This document shows, one piece after another, positions 17,290-25,561 of a DNA stretch of 64,000 bases. The DNA comes from Gemmatimonadota bacterium (lineage in GTDB: Bacteria > Latescibacterota > UBA2968 > UBA8231): contig JABJJN010000053.1 of assembly GCA_018660835.1 (NCBI GenBank), forward strand, positions 1 to 64,000, written 5' to 3'. Numbering within the stretch: position 1 is the stretch's first letter; each line of letters begins with the position of its first letter. Made by a program: the position numbers and the translations under genes. The notes under the pieces were generated by a model, which was given only the letters and a program-made list of their open reading frames with translations, made no database searches and was not told the origin of the DNA.

Positions 17290-19696
17290 GCTCGTCAGTT
17301 GGCTGTTGGCCTTCACTTTGTCGGCAGGGGCCGTCACTGCGGATACCCGTCCCAACGTGCTCGTCATCACCGTCGATACATTCCGTCCCGACCACCTTGG
17401 CGCATACGGATACGATCGTCAGACGAGTCCACACATCGACAGCATTGCTGCTCGTGGCGTGGTCTTTCGCAAGGCCTACACAACATCTGCGTGGACTACG
17501 CCTGGGCTGATGTCGCTGCTCACGTCCCTCGATGCGCCGACCCACGGCGTGGACATTCGAGGCAAGAGCGTTCATCCCAATGTTGTCACACTGCCGGATG
17601 CTCTGCGCGGCGTTGGGTATCGTGCACCGGATGTCTTTTTCCTCACGGACATACCCAATTTTCACTCCCTGGGATTCGAGCCCTACGCAAAGCGTCAGGA
17701 ATACATCCGCCAGGGTGATGAGATCCTATTTCGCTGGCTCCAGGAAGAGGCGGACGCAGAGGCCCCATTCTTCCTGTACTACCACTACCGAGATCTACAT
17801 CAACCTTATGATGCAGGCGAGAACTTCCGGTCACTCTATCTCGACGAGGCCTTCGGATCGAAATACAATCCGGTCTCCTGGGCGCGGCGTTTTCTTGCAT
17901 TCGAAAAAATGACGCTGGTGAAACGGGAAGTGATGCTGCCCCGAGGAATCATCGACTTCGCGCCATGGGACAGAAGCTGGGTGAACGCCTTGTATGATGC
18001 TCAGATCCGACGGCTGGATGAGGAGTTCTTTGGTCGATTGCGGCAAGTGTTGCGTGAAACGGGTCTCGTCGACAATACGTTGATTGTCATCTCTGCGGAT
18101 CACGGAGAGGAACTCCTCGAGCACGGTTTGGTAGGTCACGTTTCCACCTACAAGGAAGGTCGGTTGGTCGAGGAACTCGTGCGTATCCCACTCATTTTCG
18201 CGGGACCTGGGATCGAACCGGGGCAGCGGATTGATGAACGGGTCCAGGTGATTGACGCGATGCCAACGATCCTTGATCTGGTGGGGGTGCCAGCCGCTGA
18301 AACCATGCAGGGCAGATCGCTCCTGCCCCTGACACGTGGCCAGGAGCGCCCCTCCTTGCCGCTATTTTTTGAGACCTCTGCAGGCGGTTACCCTGCCAGC
18401 ATCGAGGACTACTCGCGTCGTACGCGGGCCGTGATCGCCGGTGATTGGAAACTGGTTACGCATGTGCCCTCAGGCGAGACGGAACTTTTCGATCTGGCGA
18501 TGGACCCCTTGGAGGACGAGGACGAATACGACAATCGGTCTGCCCTCGCAGGCAGCCTCAAGACGCTGCTGGATGACTGGATTCTGAACAGTGAACCGTT
18601 GATCGCCGACGGGGTTGCCGGCATCAGCGCGCCAGTGGTACAAGGAGATTCGCCGACGGTGATTGAGTTTCCCGTCGACGGCGATACGCTCCGGTATCTT
18701 GGTACAGATCAGACCGTGCGGCTGCGTTGGACGGGTGAGAATACCTCCTACCGAGTGCTCTACGAGGTAGGAGAAGGGGTCTATCACCTGAAGGGTGAGA
18801 TGAGCGTGGACTCGAACACGCCATCCTATGGGCCATTCCACGCGTCGTTCTGGAATTCTGTCGTTCTCTACAGCCCCTTCACCGTGCGCGTGCATCCAGT
18901 TGGTCGCCCAGATCTGATCTCGGCACCTGTTACATTCTCCCTGGCGCCATCCGACGGCAGTGCGTTGGCCATCGCTCCGGGTCAGATCCTCATGTCGATA
19001 TCAGTTTTCGGGCGGGAAGTGCTCACCCTCGCAGCGGGGTGTGTCTTGGGGTTGGTCGATCTGAGTATCTGGTTGAGTGAAAACCTGTCGGCCGCAGATG
19101 CTACAGCTTGGGCACTTCTGCTGGCGATTGCGGGTGCCCTTGCGTGGCCACGGCTACAGCCGCTTGGGGAACGGCGAGTCAAGGCATGGTTGTGGCTCCT
19201 GGGCTACATCGGGATCGTCTATGCAACAATCCCGATTTTTCCAAAGCTTTGGCACGGTCTGCGGATTCACGCGGGCGATTCAGTTCGTCATCTGGGTACG
19301 ATCGTCGTGGTTGCTTTCGTTGTGTGGGCCATATGGAGACTGCACAGACGGGTCAGCTTTCGCAGTCCTGTGCCGTATCTGCTGTCCGTATTATTGATGG
19401 CTGCCTATACGGTCTTGCTCATTCGGTTCGGCCAGTTCCCGGCTGAGCGCCTGCATCTACTTGAGTACGGAATGATGGCGGTGCTCGTCCATCGCGCGCT
19501 GACGGCAGATAGAGACTCCCGACTTGCGGACCATGGTCTCGCCCTCGGACTGACGATCCTGATTGGTTTCGGTGACGAGACGATCCAGTGGATCCTGCCG
19601 CAGCGTTTTTTTGAACTCAAGGATGTTGGTCTCAATGCAGTATCAGGTATTCTCGGGCTGGCCCTCGCGCGCCTGGTCGCTGGGGAGAGAATGTGA
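17282..19696 (+). CDS. Sulfatase/alkaline-phosphatase-superfamily ectodomain fused to a VanZ-like membrane domain
   Basis: This 804-residue fusion starts with a signal-like helix (residues 3-20). Residues about 24-450 form a sulfatase-type domain with metal motifs VDTFRPDHLG and SADHGEELLEHG. The formylglycine site is not CxPxR: it reads TTPGL, with Thr72 in place of Cys, as in phospho-transfer relatives such as LtaS/EptA that use Thr. Residues about 480-575 look beta-rich, then several membrane helices end in a VanZ-like module (LHLLEYGMM, GFGDETIQWILPQR, DVGLNAVSGILG). It overlaps the transferase by 8 bp and the next gene by 4 bp. It may transfer a phospho-group to a surface glycan; true sulfatase activity is unlikely. 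Confidence 0.85.
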   Translation: MTKLVSWLLAFTLSAGAVTADTRPNVLVITVDTFRPDHLGAYGYDRQTSPHIDSIAARGVVFRKAYTTSAWTTPGLMSLLTSLDAPTHGVDIRGKSVHPNVVTLPDALRGVGYRAPDVFFLTDIPNFHSLGFEPYAKRQEYIRQGDEILFRWLQEEADAEAPFFLYYHYRDLHQPYDAGENFRSLYLDEAFGSKYNPVSWARRFLAFEKMTLVKREVMLPRGIIDFAPWDRSWVNALYDAQIRRLDEEFFGRLRQVLRETGLVDNTLIVISADHGEELLEHGLVGHVSTYKEGRLVEELVRIPLIFAGPGIEPGQRIDERVQVIDAMPTILDLVGVPAAETMQGRSLLPLTRGQERPSLPLFFETSAGGYPASIEDYSRRTRAVIAGDWKLVTHVPSGETELFDLAMDPLEDEDEYDNRSALAGSLKTLLDDWILNSEPLIADGVAGISAPVVQGDSPTVIEFPVDGDTLRYLGTDQTVRLRWTGENTSYRVLYEVGEGVYHLKGEMSVDSNTPSYGPFHASFWNSVVLYSPFTVRVHPVGRPDLISAPVTFSLAPSDGSALAIAPGQILMSISVFGREVLTLAAGCVLGLVDLSIWLSENLSAADATAWALLLAIAGALAWPRLQPLGERRVKAWLWLLGYIGIVYATIPIFPKLWHGLRIHAGDSVRHLGTIVVVAFVVWAIWRLHRRVSFRSPVPYLLSVLLMAAYTVLLIRFGQFPAERLHLLEYGMMAVLVHRALTADRDSRLADHGLALGLTILIGFGDETIQWILPQRFFELKDVGLNAVSGILGLALARLVAGERM

Positions 19697-21939
19697 TCGG
19701 TCAGCAGCCAAAACAGACAGCGGCGCATCATTATCACATCGACACGGTCGTCGAGTTATTGGTGATTCTTACCCTCGGGGCAGTCACACTGCTGTATTCT
19801 CCCGTCTTTGCTGACAACTTCCTTGCAAAAAGTGCGGTTGCCTCGGGTTTATCTCTCTGGCTCGGCGCCGTCTTGTGGCTTCATCCGGAAGCCAGGAAAG
19901 TCGGCCGCTCGGGTGTCATCTACGCCTTCCTTTCCTTGTTTCTCTTGCAGGCCTTGGGCAGTGCTTACTTTGCCCGCAATCCCTTCAGGGGGATTGAGGT
20001 TTGGCTCGGGTATCTCGGCTGGCTGGCTCTGCTGTTCGTTGGCTCCTATCTGGCTCGCGACCCGGCTCGATTGCGCCGGATACTCCGAGCCATCCAACTG
20101 ATCAGTATCCTCGTGGCTATTCTTGGCATTCTGCAGTATCGCGGGATCGACCTCGTTGGATTGCCCCCGCGATACCTGAAAATACCAGTGGCGACTCTGG
20201 GCAATACGAATTTCGTCGCTCACTATCTCGATCTCATCCTGCCACTATCTGCCGCCTTGCTACTTGCGAGAGCGACGAGTTGGGGAGACCGACTGCTGGC
20301 TGCTGTTGCCCTTGCGGCATGCAGCACTCTCCTGTTCCTGACCGACAGTTTCGGTGGCGTTGTCAGCATCGCTGCAGCTGTAGTTGTCATAGCGGTCTCG
20401 TTTGTGCATCGACCCCGGACCTGGCTTCGACGTTCAGGGGTGCTAGTTCTGTGCGTTGTTCTGCTCAGTGCCGTTGCCGAGGTCTGTCTACGCAGTATCC
20501 CCATTGACGATGGGCGTCGAACCGCAGACGATCTCGTCTCTGACGTGGCCGAGGAGTCCTGGGCAACGGTGGTGGGGGTCCTCGATCGCCCTGGGCGCGT
20601 CCCTGGCTACTCAAGCTCGATGAGGATTCTCATTTGGCAGGATGGTTGGCGGTTGGCGAAGGGGCAGGGGTGGTTTGGTGTCGGACCCGGCCATTGGGGG
20701 ACGGAGCTTCCCAAATATCGCACCAGCGCCAGTCATCGCGATTGGCGCGGGCTCATTTATGCACGCCACAACCAAGCGTTCTATGCCCATCAGGAGTTCC
20801 TCCAGGAGTGGGGTGAGACGGGGCTGCCAGGAGCCTTATGTCTCGTCGCGTTGCTTGGCACGACCTTCATTCTCTGTTGGCGTGTCGCGCGTTCAGCGGG
20901 TACCTCCAGTTGTGTTGCCCCCCTCCAACGCACCATGGGGTTCGCTGCACTGGCAGCCGTCACGGCGGCCAGCACTCACGCCTTGTTCAGTTTCAATCTT
21001 CGTGATCCGGTTGTCACAACGCACCTGTGGTTGATCGTCGGTCTGGCGCTTGGTGCAGAGGGGGCCCAACGACGTTATGCCGTTCCCGCCGTCGTCAAAC
21101 ATGTGGTGACGGTTGTGCTCGTCTGCCTCGCAAGCCTCGGTACCTGGCTGTCAGTCAGCACTCTCATCTCGGACGCCCACTTTGCGCGAGGACTCGGCTA
21201 TGTTCATCTCAGGCAGGGCAACCGGGCAGTACTTGAGTTCGGAGAAGCTATCGCATGGCGGGGGCACGAGTATCTAACTTCGCACTGGCTCGGGAAGGTG
21301 CACCTCGAGATGGGGCGACCAAGGCAGGCCCTACCTCCACTGCAGCACAGCCTCCAGTTGCATGCGCATAATGACGCGGCCCTGCGACTTGCCGCTCGTG
21401 CTGCGATCGAACTGGAGCAACCGGAATTGGCCGTCGACCTGGCACGCCAGGCGGTTGCCGTTGATCCACTTGCGCCCGACAACTACCAACTTCTGGCGCT
21501 GGCTCAACGCGCTGGCGGTCGCTATGAGGATGCTGTCGCCGCCTGGCGTCAAGCCGTAGCCTTTCACCCCGAAGACGCTGAGTTGCTGGCAGCAATGGCG
21601 CAGGATCTGCACGCGGCTGGGCAGACGCTCGATGCTGTCTTCGTTCTGCAGCAAGCTCTCACGCTGAAGCCCCAGGATGGTCGCTCGCACGGAAATCTGG
21701 GCGCGTTCTATCTGCAACTGAGACGACTTCCCGAAGCCGAGTCGCACTTGCGGCAAGCACTTCAACTGGACAGAGCCAATGGGGCTCAATGGTCAGCGAA
21801 CCTCGTTCAGACTCTGATGCTTCAGGAACAATGGACCCAAGCGCTCAAGTGGGCGCAATCTGGCCTGAGCGCACATCCTGAGGACGAGCGCCTACGCCAT
21901 CTCCTTCGTACTTTGGAGGACAGACAGGAGATCCGATGA
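19693..21939 (+). CDS. O-antigen ligase/Wzy-type polymerase with C-terminal TPR domain
   Basis: This 748-residue protein has about ten to twelve hydrophobic helices in residues 20-480, with the large periplasmic loop expected of WaaL/Wzy proteins. It carries the ligase signature around GVGPGHWGTELPKY, RHNQAFYAHQEFLQEWGETG. Residues about 490-745 are TPRs (LELGEAI-type helices, ALTLKPQDGRSHGNLGAFY, LRQALQLDRANG). Such ligase-TPR fusions link undecaprenyl-borne glycan to lipid or protein acceptors, for example as protein O-oligosaccharyltransferases. It starts with GTG overlapping the previous stop (GTGA) and overlaps the next gene by ATGA. Confidence 0.85.
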   Translation: MIGQQPKQTAAHHYHIDTVVELLVILTLGAVTLLYSPVFADNFLAKSAVASGLSLWLGAVLWLHPEARKVGRSGVIYAFLSLFLLQALGSAYFARNPFRGIEVWLGYLGWLALLFVGSYLARDPARLRRILRAIQLISILVAILGILQYRGIDLVGLPPRYLKIPVATLGNTNFVAHYLDLILPLSAALLLARATSWGDRLLAAVALAACSTLLFLTDSFGGVVSIAAAVVVIAVSFVHRPRTWLRRSGVLVLCVVLLSAVAEVCLRSIPIDDGRRTADDLVSDVAEESWATVVGVLDRPGRVPGYSSSMRILIWQDGWRLAKGQGWFGVGPGHWGTELPKYRTSASHRDWRGLIYARHNQAFYAHQEFLQEWGETGLPGALCLVALLGTTFILCWRVARSAGTSSCVAPLQRTMGFAALAAVTAASTHALFSFNLRDPVVTTHLWLIVGLALGAEGAQRRYAVPAVVKHVVTVVLVCLASLGTWLSVSTLISDAHFARGLGYVHLRQGNRAVLEFGEAIAWRGHEYLTSHWLGKVHLEMGRPRQALPPLQHSLQLHAHNDAALRLAARAAIELEQPELAVDLARQAVAVDPLAPDNYQLLALAQRAGGRYEDAVAAWRQAVAFHPEDAELLAAMAQDLHAAGQTLDAVFVLQQALTLKPQDGRSHGNLGAFYLQLRRLPEAESHLRQALQLDRANGAQWSANLVQTLMLQEQWTQALKWAQSGLSAHPEDERLRHLLRTLEDRQEIR

Positions 21940-22907
21940 GCGAAGATGCAGCCGAACATACCAATCCAGTACGACTCAGTATCGTCATCCCCGTTTTCAA
22001 CGAAGAGGAGTCTCTTCCACCGCTGTGTGCTAAGCTGGATACGGTTCTTACCGATCTGGGGCTTTCCCATGAGGTGATCTTCATCGACGATGGTAGTACG
22101 GACGCCTCTTATGAAGAGCTCACGAAGCTCGGTGCCCAGTACTCCTGGTTGCGCGCTGTGCAGTTCCGTCGCAACTACCGCAAAGCAGCGGCCCTGGCGG
22201 CAGGGTTCAAGCAGGCTCAGGGGGAATTCATCGTCACAATGGATGCGGATCTGCAAGATGATCCGGAGGAGATCCGTGGCCTGCTGCAGCAACTGGAGGA
22301 GGAAGGTCTCGATTTGGTGTCGGGGTGGAAGAAGAAACGCCACGATCCAATCTCGAAGACTCTTCCATCGAAGGTCTTCAATCTCGTCACGTCCATCGTT
22401 TCCGGTATCCGCCTGCACGATTTTAACTGTGGTCTCAAGATCTATCGGCACGAGGTCACCGAGGACGCTCTCCCTTATCTCTACGGCGAGCTATACCGTT
22501 TCCTTCCCGCGATCGCCCACTGGGCCGGCTACCGTGTCGGCGAACGTGCTGTGACGCACCATGCCAGGAAATATGGGGTCTCGAAGTTTGGCGCCAAACG
22601 CTTGCTTAATGGATTTCTCGATCTGCTGTCGATCACCTTCGTCGTGCGCTTCATGACAACGCCCATGCACATCTTTGGCACCCTTGGCCTGCTCAGCACC
22701 ATGGCAGGTGGGGGAATCGGAGCGTACATCAGCTGGCTCTGGTGGCAATCGGGGACCATCCAAAACCGACATCCCCTGATGATGCTTGGCGTCCTGCTCA
22801 TTATTGTAGGCATCCAGTTCTTTTCGACGGGTCTGCTCGGTGACATGCTTGCCTCCATGCATCAGCGTGGAGGACGTACTCCACGGATCACCTCCCGCCT
22901 CCGCTGA
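21936..22907 (+). CDS. GtrB/DPM1-type family 2 glycosyltransferase with C-terminal membrane helices
   Basis: This 323-residue enzyme is of the polyprenyl-phosphate sugar synthase type (GtrB, ArnC, DPM1), which makes an undecaprenyl-P-sugar used outside the membrane. Motifs: SIVIPVFNEEESL, FIDDGSTD, TMDADLQDDPEEI and FNCGLKIYRHEV, then RKYGVSKFG. Two membrane helices near residues 230-260 and 280-305 anchor it. The start overlaps the ligase stop by 4 bp. It ends the packed glycan cluster; about 190 bp of intergenic sequence with dyads and a promoter follows before the flagellar run. Confidence 0.9.
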   Translation: MSEDAAEHTNPVRLSIVIPVFNEEESLPPLCAKLDTVLTDLGLSHEVIFIDDGSTDASYEELTKLGAQYSWLRAVQFRRNYRKAAALAAGFKQAQGEFIVTMDADLQDDPEEIRGLLQQLEEEGLDLVSGWKKKRHDPISKTLPSKVFNLVTSIVSGIRLHDFNCGLKIYRHEVTEDALPYLYGELYRFLPAIAHWAGYRVGERAVTHHARKYGVSKFGAKRLLNGFLDLLSITFVVRFMTTPMHIFGTLGLLSTMAGGGIGAYISWLWWQSGTIQNRHPLMMLGVLLIIVGIQFFSTGLLGDMLASMHQRGGRTPRITSRLR

Positions 22908-22952
22908 CCCCTGCTCTCGACGCCGGCCATGGTTTCCGCTTCAGGGGGCAAC

Positions 22953-23019
22953 GCAGGCAAAGCTTTCCTTGTCTGCAGAACGAGTCCCCGGAGTTTTCTT
23001 CCCCTCTGACGCTCGTCAG
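22953..23019. promoter_or_regulatory. Two dyads upstream of the flagellar promoter (possible activator sites)
   Basis: GCAGGCAAAG (22953-22962) and CCTTGTCTGC (22967-22976) form an imperfect dyad, 8 of 10 positions symmetrical. CTGACG (23006-23011) and CGTCAG (23014-23019) form a perfect one. They lie about 75-140 bp upstream of the sigma-54 element, where NtrC/FlrC-type activators usually bind. No binding protein is known; the link is by position only. Confidence 0.3.
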
Positions 23020-23092
23020 GGATGGATCTCATCCTGCGTATTGGATGTAAGTTCCATGTAAACAATGTGTTGAATGGTTGATTGATGCGAAA

Positions 23093-23107
23093 TGGCATGG
23101 GGATTGC
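23093..23107 (+). promoter_or_regulatory. Sigma-54 (RpoN) promoter of the flagellar run
   Basis: TGGCAT-N5-TTGC matches the -24/-12 consensus TGGCAC-N5-TTGC at all but one base, with the invariant GG and GC correctly spaced. It sits 87 bp before the flgB start, after a gap following the glycan cluster. Sigma-54 control of early and middle flagellar genes is well established in many bacteria. A start near 23119 is expected. Confidence 0.65.
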
Positions 23108-23136
23108 TCCCAAGCCTTCGCCAAACCATGTCTTTT

Positions 23137-23168
23137 CCACCTGTCCTTTAGGGGCAGGTGGTCTTTTT
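23137..23168 (+). terminator. Terminator-like hairpin between the flagellar promoter and flgB
   Basis: CCACCTGTCC (23137-23146) pairs with GGGCAGGTGG (23152-23161) over 10 bp with one G-T pair and a 5-base loop, followed by TCTTTTT. It has all features of an intrinsic terminator. It could end transcription of the glycan cluster, but it lies downstream of the sigma-54 element, so flagellar transcripts would have to pass it. Confidence 0.75.
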
Positions 23169-23193
23169 CGACACTTGTGAGAAAGCGGGAACA

Positions 23194-23607
23194 GTGTTTC
23201 TGGACAAGGTCATTTTCAACAAGACCAAGATTCCAACTCTGACGGCCGTCCTGGATGTGACACAACTGCGTCAGCGGGTCATCGCCAACAACATCGCCAA
23301 TGTGTCGACTCAGGGGTACCGTCGTCAGGATCTGCGATTCCAGGAGTATCTCGACTCCTTTGTCCGCAAGCCGCCCGTTGAGGGGCAGCGAACAGACGCG
23401 CGCCACATGGCAGTGCCGTCTCCCACGTTCAGTCCTGAGGTCTTCGAACCGGAAACAGGCCTCAACGACACGGGGCTCAACAATGTCGACGTCGACATGG
23501 AAATGGCTGACCTCGCAGAAAACCATCTCTTCTTCAATGTCGGAACACGCCTGTTGTCTGGCGGTTTCGATGGACTCAAAAAGGCCATCACAGGCCGCCC
23601 GGCCTAA
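23194..23607 (+). CDS. flgB: Flagellar proximal rod protein FlgB
   Basis: This 137-residue rod protein forms part of the drive shaft just outside the MS ring. The rod/hook N-terminal signature is present (VIANNIANVSTQGYRRQD), as is the C-terminal helix (DVDMEMADLAENHLFFN). I chose the GTG at 23194, giving the usual beginning (MFLDKVIFN...), with a purine stretch (AAGCGGGA) just upstream; an earlier in-frame GTG at 23158 would overlap the leader hairpin. It is the first gene of the flagellar run, and FlgC follows after 9 bp. Confidence 0.92.
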   Translation: MFLDKVIFNKTKIPTLTAVLDVTQLRQRVIANNIANVSTQGYRRQDLRFQEYLDSFVRKPPVEGQRTDARHMAVPSPTFSPEVFEPETGLNDTGLNNVDVDMEMADLAENHLFFNVGTRLLSGGFDGLKKAITGRPA

Positions 23608-23616
23608 GGAGTCATC

Positions 23617-24108
23617 ATGCAAATTTTTGACACACTCGACATCAGCGCCACGGGCCTGAGCGCGCAGCGTCGCAAATTGACGGCGATTGCCAGCAACGTG
23701 GCCAATGTCGACACGACCCGCACCGACGAGGGTGGCCCGTACAAGCGCCGTCGCGTGGTGATGCTTGAAGCGCCGAAACTGAGCAAGTTTTCCACCATGC
23801 TTGAGCAGCAAAGCAGCCGCATGCGCTCCACCTCGGACCGTCACATGCTGGAAGGAGAGCCGCGCCCGGGTGAGATCTTCACCGGTGCAGGCGTCCTGTC
23901 TCAGGAGATACGTGAAGAAGCGGTGAAGCCGAGACTGGTATACGATCCGAATCATCCCGATGCGCGTGAAGATGGCTATGTGGTCTATCCCGACATCAAT
24001 GTCGTCACAGAAATGGTCGACATGATTGCTTCCTCGCGTGCCTACGAAGCCAATGCCACTGTCTTGAGTGCCGCCAAAGACATGGTCAATCGCAGCCTCG
24101 AGATCTAA
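23617..24108 (+). CDS. flgC: Flagellar proximal rod protein FlgC
   Basis: This 163-residue rod protein begins MQIFDTLDISATGLSAQRRKL and has the family motif AIASNVANVDTTRT and the C-terminal signature YVVYPDINVVTEMVDMI followed by SRAYEANATVLSAAKDM. AAGGAG lies directly upstream of the ATG. Length is slightly above the usual 135-150 residues, owing to a longer middle part. It assembles with FlgB and FliE. The next gene starts 2 bp after its stop. Confidence 0.95.
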   Translation: MQIFDTLDISATGLSAQRRKLTAIASNVANVDTTRTDEGGPYKRRRVVMLEAPKLSKFSTMLEQQSSRMRSTSDRHMLEGEPRPGEIFTGAGVLSQEIREEAVKPRLVYDPNHPDAREDGYVVYPDINVVTEMVDMIASSRAYEANATVLSAAKDMVNRSLEI

Positions 24109-24110
24109 CA

Positions 24111-24461
24111 GTGAACGTTTCCAACTCCAGTCCGGCTCTCGCTCTGGCAAAGTCGGTGACAGCCGGCTCAGGCCGAGGCCTCGATGTGACGGTCTCAGAT
24201 CGTGGCATCGATGTTCGAAACGTCGCGGCACCCACGGCGCCAGCTCAGGTTGCACCTACAGCGGCTCCGCAGGCTACGCCGCAGGTCGCTTCGACACAGA
24301 GTCTGCAGGAGACTCTCAGCACCCAGGAAGTGAAGGCGATCGCCGATCGCTTCGCCGATCTGCCACAGCTACCCGCCGACGGGATCTACTCTCGTGCTGG
24401 TCGTCAGGCAGCTCCTCCTCTGGCCGCCCATCAGGGTGGTCTCATCGATATCACAGGCTGA
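24111..24461 (+). CDS. Small Ala/Pro/Gln-rich protein of unknown function within the rod gene cluster
   Basis: I do not recognise this 116-residue protein. It begins with GTG 2 bp after flgC. The middle (about residues 40-62) is low-complexity Ala/Pro/Thr/Gln. It is followed by a predicted helix (LSTQEVKAIADRFADLP) and a conserved-looking end (ADGIYSRAGR...GGLIDITG). No signal peptide or membrane segment is seen. Its position between flgC and a lytic transglycosylase suggests a rod-assembly role, perhaps as partner or chaperone of the muramidase, analogous to the split functions of FlgJ. This is inference from context. Confidence 0.6.
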   Translation: MNVSNSSPALALAKSVTAGSGRGLDVTVSDRGIDVRNVAAPTAPAQVAPTAAPQATPQVASTQSLQETLSTQEVKAIADRFADLPQLPADGIYSRAGRQAAPPLAAHQGGLIDITG

Positions 24462-24462
24462 C

Positions 24463-25095
24463 ATGAAAAGCTCTTCGTTGCTCACGTGGCCCGTCGCCCT
24501 GGGCCTATGTCTCACGGTGATGCAGACTGGATCTGCGGATGCAGCGACGGAAACCACGGTCTCGTCGATAGCGTCCCGAAGCTACTCACCTCGTGAGGCG
24601 GGTCGTATTGTCGGGCGCAGCGCATTGAAGAGTAGGCGGCCGGCTCGGGCGCCCATCGCCCCAGCACCCGTTGATCAGGTTTCGATTGAGCGGACGGAGC
24701 GCTATGACGACCTCGTCGATCATCACGCTCACCAGCTCGGCCTTGATGGCGACCTGGTGAGGGCCATGATCTACGCCGAAAGTGGTGGAGACCGGAAAGC
24801 GATCTCGCAAAGTGGCGCGATCGGTTTGATGCAATTGATGCCTGAAACGGCAGGGGAACTTGGCATCGCTGATCCCTTTGACGCAGATGCATCGATTGGA
24901 GGCGGGACTCGCTACCTGCGTGGACTGCTGGATCGCTATGGCTCAACGGAGGTAGCTCTGTGGGCTTACAATGCCGGGCCCGGCGCCGTCGCTCGCGGGC
25001 ACTTACCTGATGAGACAGTGAAATACGTACCTCGGGTGTTGTCTCTGCGCAAGATTTTCCACGACCGGCGTGAGCCGGCGCTGGCCAGTCAGTAG
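24463..25095 (+). CDS. Flagellar-associated lytic transglycosylase (SLT domain)
   Basis: This 210-residue exported protein has a signal peptide (about residues 1-27, ending ADAA) and a C-terminal SLT/goose-lysozyme domain from about residue 78. The catalytic Glu is Glu106 (MIYAESGGD), followed by SGAIGLMQLMPETA, the conserved GGTRYLRGLLDRYG and ALWAYNAGPGAV. It cleaves glycan strands in the periplasm. Encoded between flgC and fliE, it probably opens the wall for the rod, the job done by the muramidase domain of FlgJ in other bacteria; no FlgJ is seen here. The ATG at 24463 begins a good signal peptide, so I reject upstream starts. Confidence 0.9.
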   Translation: MKSSSLLTWPVALGLCLTVMQTGSADAATETTVSSIASRSYSPREAGRIVGRSALKSRRPARAPIAPAPVDQVSIERTERYDDLVDHHAHQLGLDGDLVRAMIYAESGGDRKAISQSGAIGLMQLMPETAGELGIADPFDADASIGGGTRYLRGLLDRYGSTEVALWAYNAGPGAVARGHLPDETVKYVPRVLSLRKIFHDRREPALASQ

Positions 25096-25107
25096 GGGGA
25101 GGCGACG

Positions 25108-25437
25108 ATGCCAATCACAGCCGTACACGACTATACGGGGCGCGGTGAGACAGGTTCATCCGCTCTTCGTGTTGCGCCTCAGGGCGAGTTCGTCGACCCA
25201 ACGGGCGAGCCGGATCGAGGTAGTTTTTCCGATCTGGTCAAGACGTTTTCTGCCGATGTCAATGACTTGCAGTTCCGCGCCGGTGATGCCATCGACAGCC
25301 TCGTTACTGGTGAGGCGACAGATGTGCATCAGGTGATGGTCGCGGTCGAGCAAGCAGGGATTGCAATGGATCTGATGTTGGAAATCAGAAACAAGGTTCT
25401 CGAAGGATATCAAGAATTGATCCGCATGCAGGTGTAG
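25108..25437 (+). CDS. fliE: Flagellar hook-basal body protein FliE
   Basis: This 109-residue protein links the MS ring to the rod. The C-terminal half matches the family: FSDLVKTFSADVNDLQ, EATDVHQVMVAVEQAGIAM and LEIRNKVLEGYQELIRMQV. GGGGGAGG lies 7-10 bases before the ATG. The N-terminal 40 residues are variable, as is usual. A 124-bp gap with no clear gene separates it from fliF. Confidence 0.93.
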   Translation: MPITAVHDYTGRGETGSSALRVAPQGEFVDPTGEPDRGSFSDLVKTFSADVNDLQFRAGDAIDSLVTGEATDVHQVMVAVEQAGIAMDLMLEIRNKVLEGYQELIRMQV

Positions 25438-25561
25438 GTGGTAGTGGGGTTCAATCACAAAATCAGAATATGAGATCTACAGGCGGTAGGCTTCTGATGC
25501 GGTGGCACGCACGGAGGCATTTTCAGAGCGAAAGGAGCGCCTTCGGGCGTAGGCAAGAGGA

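Noticed and set aside
23029..24255. Long minus-strand open frame opposite flgB and flgC
   Set aside because: It lies antisense to well-supported rod genes, and its residues (many His, Arg, Cys) are typical of a non-coding frame.
25503..25516. TGGCAC-like sequence upstream of fliF as a second sigma-54 promoter
   Set aside because: The distance between the GG and GC dinucleotides is 11 instead of 10, and the TTGC box is absent.
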